In this document: positions 46,912-59,410 of the stretch, piece after piece
Position numbering within the stretch: position 1 is the first letter of the stretch
Layout: each line of letters begins with the position of its first letter
Origin: Angiostrongylus vasorum
Lineage: Eukaryota; Nematoda; Chromadorea; Rhabditida; Metastrongylidae
Reading direction: 5' to 3'
Length of the DNA: 64,000 bases
NCBI GenBank assembly: GCA_018806985.1
Contig: JADANN010000070.1
Location: 1-64,000 of the forward strand
Translations under genes and position numbers: made by a program
Notes under the pieces: model-generated
What the model was told of the DNA's origin: nothing
The model's database searches: none
The model's input: only the letters and a program-made list of their open reading frames with translations

Positions 46912-48214
46912 GTATAGTCCGATGTGGTTTTTAAAATGAACGCTTTGAAAACTTAACAAATAGCACCTGACGAAAAAAGCACTGTTGTACTGGACACAAC
47001 AAGTGGTAATCTCAAAAGAAACGACACATGGTGAAAGCATAGAGTAGCGCTACATTTCGCGCAGGTGAGTTTCAGAGTAAGTTTCTTTGTGCTGAAATGG
47101 CGGTTGTTTCGTTTTTATGCTTTAGAAATGAGGCATGGTTAGTTCATTATCGGTTTCGAGTGTGTCATACCTAAAACCAGAGTCAGCTTTCTGAAGTGGT
47201 TTCTTCAGGTGATGTGGGCGGTCGTCCTCCACTTACTCTATGTTTCTACTTCCTGAAGTTTTTTCGGATCCTTTTTTTTCTCTCTCACGACGAATTATGC
47301 CAGAAACCTACCTGTTTGACAAAAAAATAACTGTTTCATTTAAGAGACTTACTATTGAGAAGATGAATTTTGTCGGTGTTCACCCCAAAATAAAAGAAAA
47401 TAGCAACAGTGATATTTAAAGTGAAAACCTTGCTCAAAATCGTCTATTCTCTGTGTAAATTAGGGCACACAGACGACGGAAACTATTTGAGGGTGCGAAC
47501 TCGCAAAAATTTTATTCCTCAAATCTAACCATAGAAAATTGCACGTAGATATTAGAAGTGTTCCTTCTTTAATGTAAAACACTGTGGTAGGTGTAAGGTC
47601 TAATAGAAAAAGTCTCTATGAATAAAGATTCGTTTTCCTATATTGATTCCAAAGCTTATAATCGTGCCTGAATTAGAGTGTACAAATGACTCGTTCTCGC
47701 AGAAAATTGTACGGCCTCAGTATAACACCCATTTAACTGAAATGTTGGTGATTTGGCAAGATTTCTTCTCGCTGAAGTCCGAGGAGTCCATGCACTGGTG
47801 TTGTCAGTTGGTCCCACGAGCACTCACCGGCTTTTTTCGGACCGGAGGGAGTTAATGACCTTGAGGCTAGGGTTCATCAAGATGAGGGCAAGTTTCGGGA
47901 TTGATCTATCCATTGCTTCCTAAATTGACATCCACTGTGCCATGTTGCATGCCGAGGAACTCATTCCATTGCATTCTTAAAAGTGCATGGTTTGTTGAAA
48001 GCTAGTGACGCACTAATTCATTCACCGTTGATTCGACTTCTAAGTCGTCATTTTGTTATTCAATCAATAAGTTGACTCCAGTTCAACAACAATTTTTTGC
48101 GATGCTGAGAAAAATATGAAAAAAAGACCGGGTATTATTGAAACAACAATTTTTTGTTTCCTTTAAAGGTAGTTTTCCAAATGTCACTTACTAACATTTG
48201 TTCGTTTTCTACAG
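46912..48214 (+). other. Tubulin intron 2
   Basis: About 1.3 kb, GTATAG to CTACAG. A+T-rich. A short plus frame at 47,643-47,855 has no recognisable feature. Confidence 0.6.
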
Positions 48215-48306
48215 AATCGTACTAGTGGATCTCGAGCCTGGAACCATGAACTGTGTACGGGCCGGACCATTTGGGCAACTGTTTTGTCCAGACAACTATG
48301 TCTTTG
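48215..48306 (+). pseudogene. Beta-tubulin exon 3 (residues 62-93)
   Basis: Completes Arg62, then [20 protein letters not shown] and [10 protein letters not shown], ending in the first base of Gly93 before GTAAGC. Arg86 is Cys, and Ala63 is Ile. No stop or indel is present. Confidence 0.92.
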
Positions 48307-48424
48307 GTAAGCGACGATGTCAGCATTAGAACGAGTTATGTTTTTAATTCATCGGCAAAATATAGCACTAATTGGTAAGCTAGCTCTTATGGGGACTACT
48401 GAAGACAGCTAACTACCTTTCGAA

Positions 48425-50590
48425 ATTACTCTAAAGATAGAGATGAATTAGCTATCACTTGTCGTCCCTTCGACCTGCTAATGGATCGAGAGGGTGCAAA
48501 TAATTGTTCCATTTTTCCTTGTCTTGTGCAAGAGTAGTTCAGTGGGTTTGCTCGCTTTCGGAACCCGTTAAATACCATAGCTTTCTCTCGGGTTTTTTAT
48601 GAAGAACTCTGACCATCGTGTCGGTGGTCTTCCTACAGTATGTTAGACATCTCAGGGAATCCAGTCACTAACGGCCGTTGTGCCTCAGTTGCCGTTCACA
48701 CGCATTGCGTGTTTGAAACTGTTTATCTTCCAGTCTTTGACGCATAGAACGGCGTATTTGATGCTCGATCATGGATGTAGGTCGAAACCTCGAATCTCCT
48801 CTTCATTTGCATGAAATGGGATACTTTCAACAACGTTCTTTCGACTACAGGTGCTAGAACGCTGAGCGAACATTCATCCTGCTTAAGAGATCACCAGGTT
48901 TATGGCACATGCGTTTTAAGGCAGAAAAAAATCATTGAGTCGAGGACGCCGGCATTGAATAGGGTCTTCTTCGTGCTCCTCACCAAATCCTTCACGCTGT
49001 TAAATGATAACAATCCGTTCGTTTCTTACTGATCCACTCTGCAGTTAAGTCGTTGCTGATGTCAATGCCACGATCATAATAGACTTAGCTAGAGCATTCA
49101 GATGTGTTGTTTATGTTTTGTGTGAATGAGGCATGTGAAAGAAATCCGCTTTCCTTGATCATTGCTTTTGTGATTATCAAAGTTAGCAAGCATTCGTTCC
49201 GTTTGGCTAATGTTTGGTGTTTTAAGAACGATGTCATCAGCAAAGCGAAGACTGTGTAATTGCCGACCATCGATTTTTCACTCCCATGTTATCCCATTCC
49301 AATGCTCGCATGAGGTTCTCGACGTTAAAAAATAAAAGGATTGAGCTTTCGGCGCTGATCAATTCTATAGGGATGCGCCATGCATTCAACTTCATTATGC
49401 ATCGTTTGGAGGAGATTGAGTTCATATCTGGCCTTCACAATGACTCTCGATGGCTGTATCGAGTCAGTGCTGCTATCCTCCCAGACAAGCCTGGTACCAA
49501 TTTGCCGTCCCCGGAGGTATGGGAGGCTTGGTGAGCCACGGGCAGCACAGGGGATCGATTACACGTGTGTGTTGCAGGGCGCCTCCGACCACTGCGCCAC
49601 ACGCGTCGTGTACATGTATACATATGTATATATGCGTGTACAAACCATTCTTGAACAATAACACGGTCTGGCGGGTCTTCCACTGACTAGAGACCTTGCA
49701 TTCAGACAGGTAACGTGTGAAGAGCAGGGCCAGTGTGTTTACGAGGTCTGGCGGAAGGTTCCTCAGGTGTTCAGATCTTATCCTGTCCAGACTTGGAGCT
49801 GTTCGATTTTTTCACCGATGGAATGCTATGTCGGATTTCGGAAGAGAGAACCGGTGGTACAGCATATCCATCCTCCTTTATTTCATATGACGGAAGGTGG
49901 ACGTGGCTACCGAAGAGATCTGAGTAGTATTCGTGAATGATTTTCTCCATTGCCTTTCTGGCCGCTGTAACTGTTCCCTCTGGGCGTCGGAGTGCAACCA
50001 TCTTGGTTTGTAATTGGCGAACCTTCGATGGCTTTGCGAATGCTTTTTCCCAGCCTCTGCAGCTTCAACCATTATTGCTGCTCCTTTCTCTTTAACATTT
50101 TCTTTTATCGTTTTTTCTACATTGCTTTTCAAGTTCGGACGTTAGTTCGCGGTTGCCTGTAGCTCGTATGATTTCACGTTGGCGTATCAACTCGAGTGTT
50201 TCTGGAGACAGACGTTTCTTGGTGACTTTCATACTCTTAGTTTTCATAGTGCTAACATAGAAAGTTAAATGAGCCGATCGTATTCTTTTTTCCCTGTTAT
50301 TACTTCCACTTTTCTTTCTTTAACATATTTCGAACAGTCGGCTAATGAACTGAGTAAATCCCAGTTTAAGGTAATTTCGTGATTTTGCCTTTTGCACTTA
50401 GCGGATTTCTCTCCTTTTCGCAAGAAATGAAATATTGCACGAAGTTTGGAACAACAGCGACATCGGCTAGGCAAAACCTTCGGTTTATTATGATGTGGTC
50501 CATTTCGTTATTGTACTCTCCACTAGGAGACTCTCACGTCCAGCGTTGAGGGTGGCGCTTCTGGAACTGCGAGTCACCATCGATATATGC
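48425..50590 (-). mobile_element. RTE-1b LINE copy in tubulin intron 3, antisense, interrupted by a SINE
   Basis: The minus strand gives an endonuclease tail (HPQRWT, ESPSGEYNNEMDHI, NRRFCLADVAVV) at about 50,580-50,440. The connector VALRRPEGTVTAARKAMEKI follows at 50,001-49,930. After the SINE come NLMRALEWDNMGVK and an RT box with FADDIVLKTPNISQTERMLA at about 49,330-49,180, then a degraded C-terminus to about 48,450. Unlike RTE-1a, the FADD aspartates are kept. The part from roughly KTVLLFK to ENLM is missing around the SINE. The 5' part before mid-endonuclease is absent. Confidence 0.82.
49342..49650 (-). mobile_element. tRNA-derived SINE, copy 2, inside RTE-1b
   Basis: On the minus strand: leader GCATATATACATATGTATAC, head GCGTGTGGCGCAGTGGTCGG with a consensus A-box, B-box AATCGATCC, body with CCAAATTGGTACCAGGC-type sequence in inverted view, and a tail ending near AGCGCCGAAAGCTC. 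It sits within the LINE between TTATTGTTCAAGAATGG (LLFKNG) and the ENLMRALEW block. About 500-600 bases of LINE between these points are lost. Confidence 0.82.
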
Positions 50591-50594
50591 CATA

Positions 50595-51965
50595 CATCGT
50601 TGTTTACTCTTTTTTACGTGGGACTTCCTTCTTCATTAACTCTGTGTTCGGGCACTTCGCTGTCTGTGTTTTTTTCATTTTTTTCTATCCGGCTCTCATC
50701 AATTTTGTCTGACTAATACTTTTGCCTTCACCTAAGCAATTAAGACCTGTGGCTTGGTGCGAAGGATATAATATGGGGGTGGTCCGAAGAAAGGTTTTAT
50801 CCAATGGTCGGAAATTATTTTCCAATTGGAATTCGGTGAGAAATCTTCGCTGGAAAGAAATAAGAGCACTAGAAGACCTTGAAAAGAATGATGGCGCTGG
50901 ATAAGGAACGTCCAACGTCCAACTTAATCTTTGCTCTGGAATGGACATAATGTTGAGGCTGTATTCGTAACGATCCTAGTTCTAATGACCATGCACAATT
51001 CAATAGCGAAGGAAGGTTTATGGATGGAAGGTGAGTCACATGGAAAAGTTTCATTTCTGCCATGGTAAGAATGTTTTCTAGATCCTTTTTGGTCCATTTG
51101 AAGCACAGCCTTAACAAGGTAACTGCAAAACTCTTCATCTGCCAAATAAGAGGCAGGCACATATTGACAGCCGTTCTTTAAAAAAAATAACTTTCAGTAG
51201 CTTGGTGACGGCTGCCTCTTGAGAATCAAGTAGAAAATGTTGTGCACCTTAGCTAAACGATCGCAAACGTGAAGGGAAAAATTGAAAAGAATAGAAAGCT
51301 TGGTATTTTGGCAATTTAAACAAAATGTCTTTTTTTCGCTCATATTCCAATCTATTCTTAAAGGGGACAATTTGCGGAAACTATATTTCTGAGGGAATGT
51401 ATTCCTGTAAATCGTTTTCTGGAAGCACATCGACAACACAGAGGTTGCGTGCCTTTTTCTGGAATTCCATGGGTTTATCTTTGTATTTGTTGTCTTTTTC
51501 AGACAAAAAAAGCACCACATTGGTAACAATTAGTAGGCTTAACAAAGTTAAAACAGCGGTCTGTTTACTAGTGTTTCTTTATGTTCAACTGTGGTGTACA
51601 TCAGTGATTTCATCATTTCGGCAAAGCACAACCAAGCTGGTGAGTATCGCAACATTTCTTTCCGATAGCCCAGCTTATATGGCATTCTTGTGGTGGATGC
51701 TCTTTCTGTTCCTTTGAGGCTGAGGGCGTTGTTCGAATTTTTTGTTCGGAAAACTGGCTAGAGCTAAAACTATACCATGGCAGAGCAAAAATACTTAAAA
51801 AAGCGTTGATGTTGTTTTTCGTAATTACCATATTTACGTATATTTGAGCACTTCTCTCATTTTTAGTCCCGAATAGGACTGAAAGTTTTTATCATTGCAG
51901 ACTGACTTTCATTTAACCTTGGTATAAAAGATGAATGTATCTTGTTTCACTGATAAGCTACAACG
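50595..51965. other. Tubulin intron 3, middle part, unassigned
   Basis: About 1.4 kb. Long minus-strand frames at 51,162-50,869 (MCLPLIWQMKSFAVTLLRLC...) and 51,529-51,194, and a plus frame at 51,325-51,717, have no motif I recognise. They could be remnants of an unidentified element. I do not call them genes. Confidence 0.4.
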
Positions 51966-51969
51966 AGGT

Positions 51970-52165
51970 TATTACCAATATTTATTCGGCTAACGTTTCG
52001 ACGTCATCGTCTTCCTTATAGTAGATGGTCTGAGTCGATGACCGCAATCGTTGGTGTCTTCGATGTGGTGTCTTCGTCGCGCATCGAGCCTGATCAATTT
52101 TACTGGAACATCTCTTTAATGAGCCATACCCGGCCGTGGACGCCGTTAGTCGATTAAATATTGTG
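51970..52165 (-). repeat. Solo PLE family B terminal-repeat remnant
   Basis: The minus strand shares the family B order: GGCTCATTAAAGAGATG, GACGATGACGTC, GAAACGTTAGCC, AATAAATATT. It matches the arms at 27.3 and 27.8 kb in layout. The hammerhead 3' half (GACGTCGAAACGTTAGCC, 52,004-51,987) is kept with the palindromic ACGT, but CTGATGA is replaced by an ACTATAAGGA-like sequence. No PLE coding region is attached. Confidence 0.6.
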
Positions 52166-52169
52166 AACA

Positions 52170-52640
52170 ACCTCGTATTAGCTTATCAATGGAACAAAGT
52201 ACATCGACATTTTTTTAAGACGCGAAAATAGTGTGAAATAGATGCCTAGATGATTCTTAACCATATTTCGCACTCAGAACCAACCTTTGTTAATCTATGT
52301 CCATTAAATTCGCAACACGTATTCACCTAAGTTTGAAGAAACTGCCAGTAATTAGTGCGCGTGAAAGGCGACGTATGCCAGGTCACTGCCACCTGTGAGT
52401 GCTGCAAACTTTTAAACAGTTTTCTGACCATTGTTTTGGTATTCCTAAGAAGATTTTTTTTCATTTTTTTTCTTTGAAATCGACTTTCTTCCACGTAAGT
52501 TGACTGCTACTCTAGCTTTGGTGCGAGGAGGATTTCATGAGTGCCTCAATGTAAAAAACAACCTTCGTGTTCCGATAGAGTCATTAAATTCGAGAGAAAT
52601 CAAATAAGTCCCGTGACCTATTTCCTTCTAACCTCGACAT
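52170..52640. other. Tubulin intron 3, unassigned
   Basis: About 470 A+T-rich bases between two PLE remnants with no recognisable content. Confidence 0.4.
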
Positions 52641-52712
52641 TGATCAATAATTTGTTGCTTTTTCTTAATGAGAAAACACGAGTTTGTTATTAAAGCATTT
52701 AATAACGCCCAA

Positions 52713-52752
52713 TAGCTGACGTTTCAGTGGTTTCCTTTTCTCAGAGCTTGGA
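52713..52752 (-). ncRNA. Degenerate hammerhead motif in PLE A3 left arm
   Basis: The minus strand reads GCT, CTGAGAA, AAGGAAACCACT, GAAA, CGTC, AGCT. The GAAA-CGTC-AGCT half is intact, but CTGANGA is CTGAGAA and helix II no longer pairs well. It is expected to be inactive. Confidence 0.5.
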
Positions 52753-53035
52753 AAGGTTTAACTGACACGCAGTTTACTCAGTTGAACACTTTCATAACCA
52801 CAACAGACAAAAACTTGAAATGTAAATTTTCATTCACATAATAATCAGCTTTCTTTGAACATTCATCATTTTGTTCTTTGTAATTCATCCAGTTATCTGG
52901 TGGAGACCAGCCGCACAGAGTCTCACATAGGCGAGGAATGCGCCCGATTCACGTCAAAAAAGTCGGCCTGAGGTAGGGGCGCGAGGTCACGCATGAACAG
53001 AACGCTTCTCGCCGTTCATTTTTATTTTTTGGAAT

Positions 53036-53290
53036 TTATCCGAAGTCCTTCAAAAAATGCGCTCTGGTGTTTTTGCATTTCTGTGCGAGGATAGTGATTT
53101 TTCGCTTAAAATAATCTTTATTGTGTCTCTGTTTCGTAGGCGCGCTAAATGGTTTAACTTTGAATTTGCCGAGTAGATGTTCTCCGATGCGGGTGCACAG
53201 TTGTGTACCTGTTTCGCCATAGTCGTCTTCGCACGCTTTATGAGAAATTAAGTACACCGCACTCGAACCTATACAACTACCGTCTCTTTC
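53036..53290 (-). pseudogene. PLE A3 GIY-YIG endonuclease C-terminal part
   Basis: The minus frame contains NERDGSCIGSSAVYLISHKA, CEDDYGETGTQLCTRIGEHL, LGKFKVKPFSAPTKQRHNKD and FLKDFG. YGETG replaces the usual YIGETG, so an Ile is missing from the catalytic strand. The TRIGEH helix is kept. Its upstream half lies beyond the SINE at 53.3-53.58 kb. Confidence 0.8.
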
Positions 53291-53299
53291 GTTAGAGCA

Positions 53300-53576
53300 A
53301 GGGGCGCGTGTGGCGCAGTGGTCGGAGGCGTTCTGTAACTCACACGTGGAATTGATCCCTTGGCCTACCAAGCCTTCCATCCTTCCAGGTTCGGCAAATT
53401 GGTACCAGAGTTTTCTGGGAGGGTAGCAGCACTGGCTTGATAAATTGGTAAGCCACCGTGAGTCATTGTAAAAGCCAGATATGCATACAATCACCTCCAA
53501 CGATGCTTAATGAAGGCGAGTGCATGGCGCATTTCTCAGGGACTGATCAACGCCGACAGCTTTTTAGAGAGCTTTA
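53300..53576 (+). mobile_element. tRNA-derived SINE, copy 3, nested in PLE A3 with target duplication
   Basis: TCGTTAGAGCA at 53,289-53,299 is repeated at 53,577-53,587, and the PLE nuclease frame resumes across the two points, so the insertion is precisely defined at about 277 bases. The head has A-box TGGCGCAGTGG and B-box-like GGAATTGATCC. The body matches copies 1, 2 and 4. This copy lacks the TA-rich leader of copies 1 and 2. Confidence 0.9.
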
Positions 53577-54119
53577 TCGTTAGAGCATGCCATGCAATTT
53601 TGCGTTGTGCATTGACGGTCATAAAGACTGTTACGAACTATCTGGCGTCTGAGAGCATCCTGTGGTTTTTTCGGTCAAAGTTATCGAATTCTCTAGACCG
53701 CACCTTTTTGAAGCAACGTTTTATAGCTGCACTTATTTCCTTGGTAATGAAGAGCTGGATAAAAGGGAATAAAGGAAGAATATTTCGAACTAATAGTTAC
53801 CATCCTCGCACAGAAATCCAAATCATCGGCGCGAAGAATGGCTAGGGCATCTTGAATGAATTCCGAAAATCCACAAATGAACCACAAGTAGGAGTGCTTT
53901 GTGATCACTAGTGTCTTTTCGTCATACCTCCCGTTGATTTTTCCACCTGAGTTCGGCAAATTCTTCGCCCATTTGCTCTGTGCGGCTGGTCTCCATCAAA
54001 TAACTGGAATTCTTAAAAAGAGCGAAACGGTGACTGTTTAAAGAAGCGGTCAACGATACAATTGTAATTTTTGCACCGAGTTTTCCTGTTGAGGTTGTGG
54101 AAGCGTTTGGCTGAGTAGA

Positions 54120-54175
54120 TTTTCATCTTCCAGAGTCTTAAGGAGGCAAAACCGCCAAAACATCAGCTGTAATCT
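54120..54175 (+). ncRNA. Degenerate hammerhead motif in PLE A3 right arm
   Basis: The plus strand reads CAGAGTCTTAAGGA, GGCAAAACCGCC, AAAA, CATC, AGCTG. Only helix II and the AGC end are recognisable, and both invariant core strings are altered. It is the decayed partner of the copy at 52.71 kb. Confidence 0.4.
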
Positions 54176-54245
54176 ATCAATAAATGGGTGTAATGCAACC
54201 TCGTGTTTGCTAATCAAAGAAAACAGTAAAAAATCTGATATTTCC

Positions 54246-54664
54246 ATCCAGAACTGCGTCCAAAATAAATGGGGGATCTTCGCGTTTCTGTAATCAACCA
54301 AGTAGTAAGGCGGCTAAACCTTGAGATTCATACTTAGGTTCTGTTTGTAGTAACGACCTAGGAACGCCTTCTTGTAGCTGTCTCAGGAATGAAGTTAAGT
54401 TCTACTTCCACTAATAGCAACTAGTCAGTTAGAGACTACTCTGAGCCTTGCACGATTCGCCAAGACAGGCCTTCCAAGTGCGATTTTAGCTCCTTCCAAG
54501 CTGAACAATTGCTTAGCACTTTATGAGATATATTGTTTAGTTATACGCAATAGTTACCAATCGTTCAAGTATTGTGATAGTGCTAAGAAGCATAAACACA
54601 AATGTTCCAAAGAAGAAGAAATCTTTGAAGAAGAGTGCTTCATTTTTTAAGCATATAATTTCAG
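54246..54664. other. Tubulin intron 3, 3' end
   Basis: About 420 bases with no recognised repeat, ending in ATAATTTCAG. Confidence 0.5.
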
Positions 54665-54789
<125 letters not shown>

Positions 54790-54934
54790 TAAGAAGTTTT
54801 TTTTTACTGGTTTTGACAAGATAGAGCTGTAGGACTCTTGATGGGAAATCGTCTGATAGAAAGATGAGAAAAAGGATTCAATTTTACGAAGATAACACCT
54901 CGAAGAGTATCTGTGCGATTTGACGAATTTCTGA

Positions 54935-55174
<240 letters not shown>

Positions 55175-55395
55175 TAAGTTGTTATTTGCCGTGCCAAAGA
55201 ATTTGAAGCAGTTAAATCGGCTTGGTTTTGGTGTGTTAAGGGTTAGTTAAGAACTTTAAATCTGAGACGTTTTGGAAACATAATAACTTCATCACCATTC
55301 CATTACAGACATAGCCATTTTTTTGATGTATATGGTGAATTTCAGGAACTTGAAAAATGTCTTCTAGAGTTTATACCTATGAGGTCGGTGTTCAG

Positions 55396-55476
55396 GTCGT
55401 AGAGCCGTATAACGCTACCCTCTCTGCGAGTCAACTTCTAGAGACCACCGACGAGACCTTCTGCATCGATAACGAA
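55396..55476 (+). pseudogene. Beta-tubulin exon 6 (residues 179-205)
   Basis: The acceptor GTTCAG lies before [20 protein letters not shown] and TFCIDNE, with GTAAGC donor. Glu198 and Phe200 are present, the benzimidazole-sensitive combination in nematode beta-tubulins. ASQLLETT departs from the usual VHQLVENT. Confidence 0.95.
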
Positions 55477-55569
55477 GTAAGCAGAGCTTTTGATGAATTG
55501 TTTACATTCGGTTTATCAATAGATTTTGGTAAATCCACAAAATATGTGCTATTTTTTGTGGAATGCAAA

Positions 55570-55850
55570 AAGGGAGGCAGATAGCACAACAATAGTGACG
55601 TCATTCACCACTAGCACGATTCTGGTTCGATCTTGCTCCAAGCTCACCAAGTTTCATCCTTCCGAACTCGGGAAATCGGTACCGGACTTAGGACTTACCC
55701 TGGAAGAAATTACTCTTCGCAATCCAAATGGGAACACTCCAGCCTGACTATCTTCGGACTCCAGGAAAAATCGACTCGACCAGCATTCTGCAACATTCAA
55801 GATGAAATGAAAATTCTTTGACAGCAGCCGAAGGTACACGTTAAGTTGGA
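55570..55850 (+). mobile_element. Highly diverged SINE relative in tubulin intron 6
   Basis: It contains CTGGTTCGATCTTG (B-box GGTTCGATC), CTCACCAAGTTTCATCCTTCC and AAATCGGTACCGGACTTAG. These parallel CCCACCAAGCCTTCCATCCTTC and AAATTGGTACCAGACTTGTC of the SINE family. The A-box and tail are too changed to be sure. Confidence 0.45.
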
Positions 55851-55854
55851 AGAC

Positions 55855-56291
55855 CCTCATGGATGATGGATGCGAGAAAACGAATCGAATGTGAGAAGCG
55901 CTGAGATCCACACAGCAGACGTGAAGAGGGGTCCCATACAAAAAAAACCTATAAACCATCTTATAATCGAAAAAACAATCCATAAAGCCAAATCTTTCTG
56001 TCTGAATGTATCTCGTAAGCATCATGGTATAAAAAAAATGTGCATTTTCTTTTTTTCTGTGCCTTTTGACTTTTTCCTTTACCCTTTCTCTTTTTACTGA
56101 GGCGAGCATATCTCCCGAACGTTTTTTGTAAAAGGTATTGCAGTCGTCCACTTTCTTATAAATTACTTAGGTCGGATTGATTATTTTTTTGTTTCTTTCT
56201 GTCGTACTGCTTTTCGTTAAAACACATTATAAAAAATATGCAAAGAAAAGGGCAATATGTGAAATAATATTGGCAGTGAGTTCACGCCTAG
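55855..56291. other. Tubulin intron 6, 3' part
   Basis: About 430 bases with T-rich runs. No repeat recognised. It ends in ACGCCTAG. Confidence 0.5.
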
Positions 56292-56411
56292 GCCTTATCC
56301 GATATTTGCTTCCGTACATTGAATTTGGGTACTCCTACCTACGGCGATTTGAATCATCTTCTCTCTGTCACTATGAGTGGTATTACTACATGCTTACGTT
56401 TTCCCGAACAA
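56292..56411 (+). pseudogene. Beta-tubulin exon 7 (residues 206-245)
   Basis: [20 protein letters not shown], then [20 protein letters not shown], with GTAAGT donor. Tyr208 is Ser and Gly244 of FPGQ is Glu, both at positions conserved across tubulins, in keeping with relaxed constraint. The reading frame is open. Confidence 0.93.
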
Positions 56412-56476
56412 GTAAGTGGTTAGAAAAAATCTCCTTACTTCTCTTTTTTTATGGGGCTACTTCTTCTTGCTTATAG

Positions 56477-57255
<779 letters not shown>

Positions 57256-58680
57256 TCGAAAGGCCCGATTTAATGAGTTATGCGGACAGTGACATATTTT
57301 CCATGCTCTTCTTTGCCTTGCTATCGTCGACGGAGTTCCACTCTACAGGACTTTCCATACATCTGTCGGCTGTTCTTCTCACTACATGAACATTACTTCT
57401 ATGTTTCGCTATTGATGTGTATTCTCCTGGGTTCCGAAGGTGGGAGCTTCGTTGATCTGAGTTCCACATTCCGGCTAGATCTTGTTTGTGCCTGTTATAC
57501 TTCAGAAAACATCGTTTAAGAGTTCTGTGAGCAGTGCTAGAATCCTTGACTTGGTTAAAGTATAAGTTCATGTCTTTCCTACATGACAGAGCGCTGAGAA
57601 GGTTGTTCAATGGAAAGGCGAGCGCGGATTTAATAGCCTATCAGTTGGTCAGAGCCTTCTTTAAGCAACCCGAAATACGACCCATGCTGCACTACTTCCT
57701 CTATATAGTTCCTCCTTCGTGTTGTTCTCCGTGTTCATTGAACGCCTTAAGCATACGTACGAGGTGGTCTCTGCAATCAGAGAGCTATCAAGTTTGATTT
57801 GATCACCTCCGCATAATGAATTTTTCATGACCTGGGTGTTTTTCCGATTCATGCGTAGTCTGGTACTTTTCTCGCTTTGCTGCTCTCACTGAGCGTCGTC
57901 TCTGGTTCGCTTATGCTTCCTGAGAAAATGACGATGTCGTCGGCTAAACGATGATTTTTGGAAATTTTTTCATCAATGCGTATGCCTTTCTCATCGCAGT
58001 CGAGTGACTTCATTGCATAATACAATGCGGCAGAAAAAGAGCTTTGGTGATATGATGTCGCCTTATCGAACTCTTTTCTATCACTATGGTAATAGGTCGA
58101 CCGGAAAGCTGAATTTTGGTAGGGAAGTTCCCATACTATTCAGACTGAACCTTTTGTAGAATGGGTCTTCTTCTAGGTCAATGAGCGATGATAAGGTTGC
58201 ATTCGTTTCGACACTGCCAAACGCTTTTTTATAAGCGACAAAAGTCAGTGATTCAGTGAACCTGGACACCGTTTGGATGTGGTGCATGGAGCAAAATCTT
58301 TGTCGAAATAGTTCTTGCTCAAGTGGTTACGTGTGCTTCTTTCAATGCCTTTGATTCACGCGAGAGGTTAATCATCGTGAGGAGCCGGTGAAGTACGATC
58401 AACAGGCATATCAAACAGTAGCTCAAAAAAAGTCTTTTTGTAAACTTTGGCATAAATAATCGGTATTTCCATATGCATTCTTTGGAGCTGCCTTTGTTGA
58501 GCTGCGTTGGTAAAACGTGTCGCTGTTGCTGTTGCTTGGTGGGTAATGTTTAGGCGACTTCGCTTTCGCAAGAACCTAGACGTATTTTTATGTAAAAGTA
58601 GCCTTACAATTTTTTTAACACATCTTTAGTCTTAATAAAAATCTAAATATAAATAAAAAATAAAATAATAAAATAAAAAG

Positions 58681-58955
58681 GGCGCGTGTGGCGCAGTAGT
58701 CGGAAGCTCCATGCAACACACACGTGGGATCGATCCCCGTGCCCATGGCCCACCAAGCCTTCCATCTCTCCAGCGATCGGTAAATTGCTACCAGACTTCT
58801 CTGGGAGGATAGCAGCACTAGCTCAATACATCGTTAGGCCACCGCGAGTCATTGTAAAGGCCAGATATGCATTCAATCACCTCCAGACGATGTCTAATGA
58901 AGTCGAATGCATGGGGCATCCCTCAGGGGATTGATTAACGCCGAGAGCTTTATCC
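58681..58955 (+). mobile_element. tRNA-derived SINE, copy 4
   Basis: The head GCGCGTGTGGCGCAGTAGTC contains A-box TGGCGCAGTAG. The B-box GATCGATCC (in GTGGGATCGATCCCC) fits the consensus exactly. The body and tail (AAAGGCCAGATATGCATTCA, GGATTGATTAACGCCGAGAG) match the other copies. It is preceded by an A/T-only stretch (58,632-58,679) and lies next to a PLE fragment within RTE-2. Confidence 0.88.
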
Positions 58956-58959
58956 CTTA

Positions 58960-59410
58960 TTCTTTTAACATATAAATGAACTCCACTTTGCTTAAATGCG
59001 GAACACCCGAGTATTCTCACGTGGATTGAAGAGTGAGACCCACCTAGATCAAAGAATCAATTTGAAAAAGTGCTAGGTCACGTGTGATAGCAGGGCATCC
59101 GTCTTTACAGCTTACTTTTGGGCTTTTGAAATTTATCCAAAACGCATCAAGAGTCATGCGCTTTGATGTTTTCGACTCCTGGGCTAACTACGGGCAGTCG
59201 CTTCAAAATCATCACCATTGTGTTTTTGTGCCCTATGTGTACCTAGAGGAGTGGATTGTCGAATTTTAAGTTTTCCATTTCGAGGTTTTTTTATACGGGC
59301 ACAGAGTAGTATACCCGTTTTTCCAATGTATTCTTCTCCCCATGCCTTGCATGAGAGTAACTATATTGCACCTGAACTTATGCAATCCTCGTCTCTTCTG
59401 CGATTACACA
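58960..59410 (-). mobile_element. PLE family A nuclease fragment
   Basis: The minus strand gives a degraded GIY-YIG region. The order is CISSGAI (59,390-59,365), CKAWGEEYIGKTGILLCARI (59,345-59,290), TPLGTHRAQKHNGDDFEAT-like sequence (59,250-59,200) and a tail resembling RISKAQK before 59,100. YIGKTG keeps the core of the catalytic strand. Only this 3' coding part remains. Confidence 0.7.

Larger units (their letters stand above)
52640..54245 (-). mobile_element. PLE family A remnant (A3) in tubulin intron 3, antisense
   Basis: Both ends carry family A terminal-repeat sequence in opposite orientation. GGAGACCAGCCGCACAGAGT at about 52,903 mirrors CTCTGTGCGGCTGGTCTCC at about 53,975. AGCTGACGTTTCAG at 52,713 mirrors AAAACATCAGCTG near 54,160. 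The minus-strand GIY-YIG nuclease reads AVYLISHKACEDDYGETGTQ, LCTRIGEHLLGKFKVKP and KNTRAHFLKDFG. SINE copy 3 splits it. Upstream, minus frames at 53,959-53,693 give the linker region. RT is absent, so this is an internally deleted copy. Confidence 0.8.

Noticed and set aside
50869..51717. Long opposing frames in tubulin intron 3
   Set aside because: Open on both strands but without recognisable domains or splice sites. Recorded as unassigned and not called as genes.
53305..53360. A true tRNA gene at the SINE heads (also 41.25, 49.6 and 58.7 kb)
   Set aside because: A- and B-boxes are present, but no acceptor or anticodon stem pairs, and the same long body follows each head. They are SINEs.
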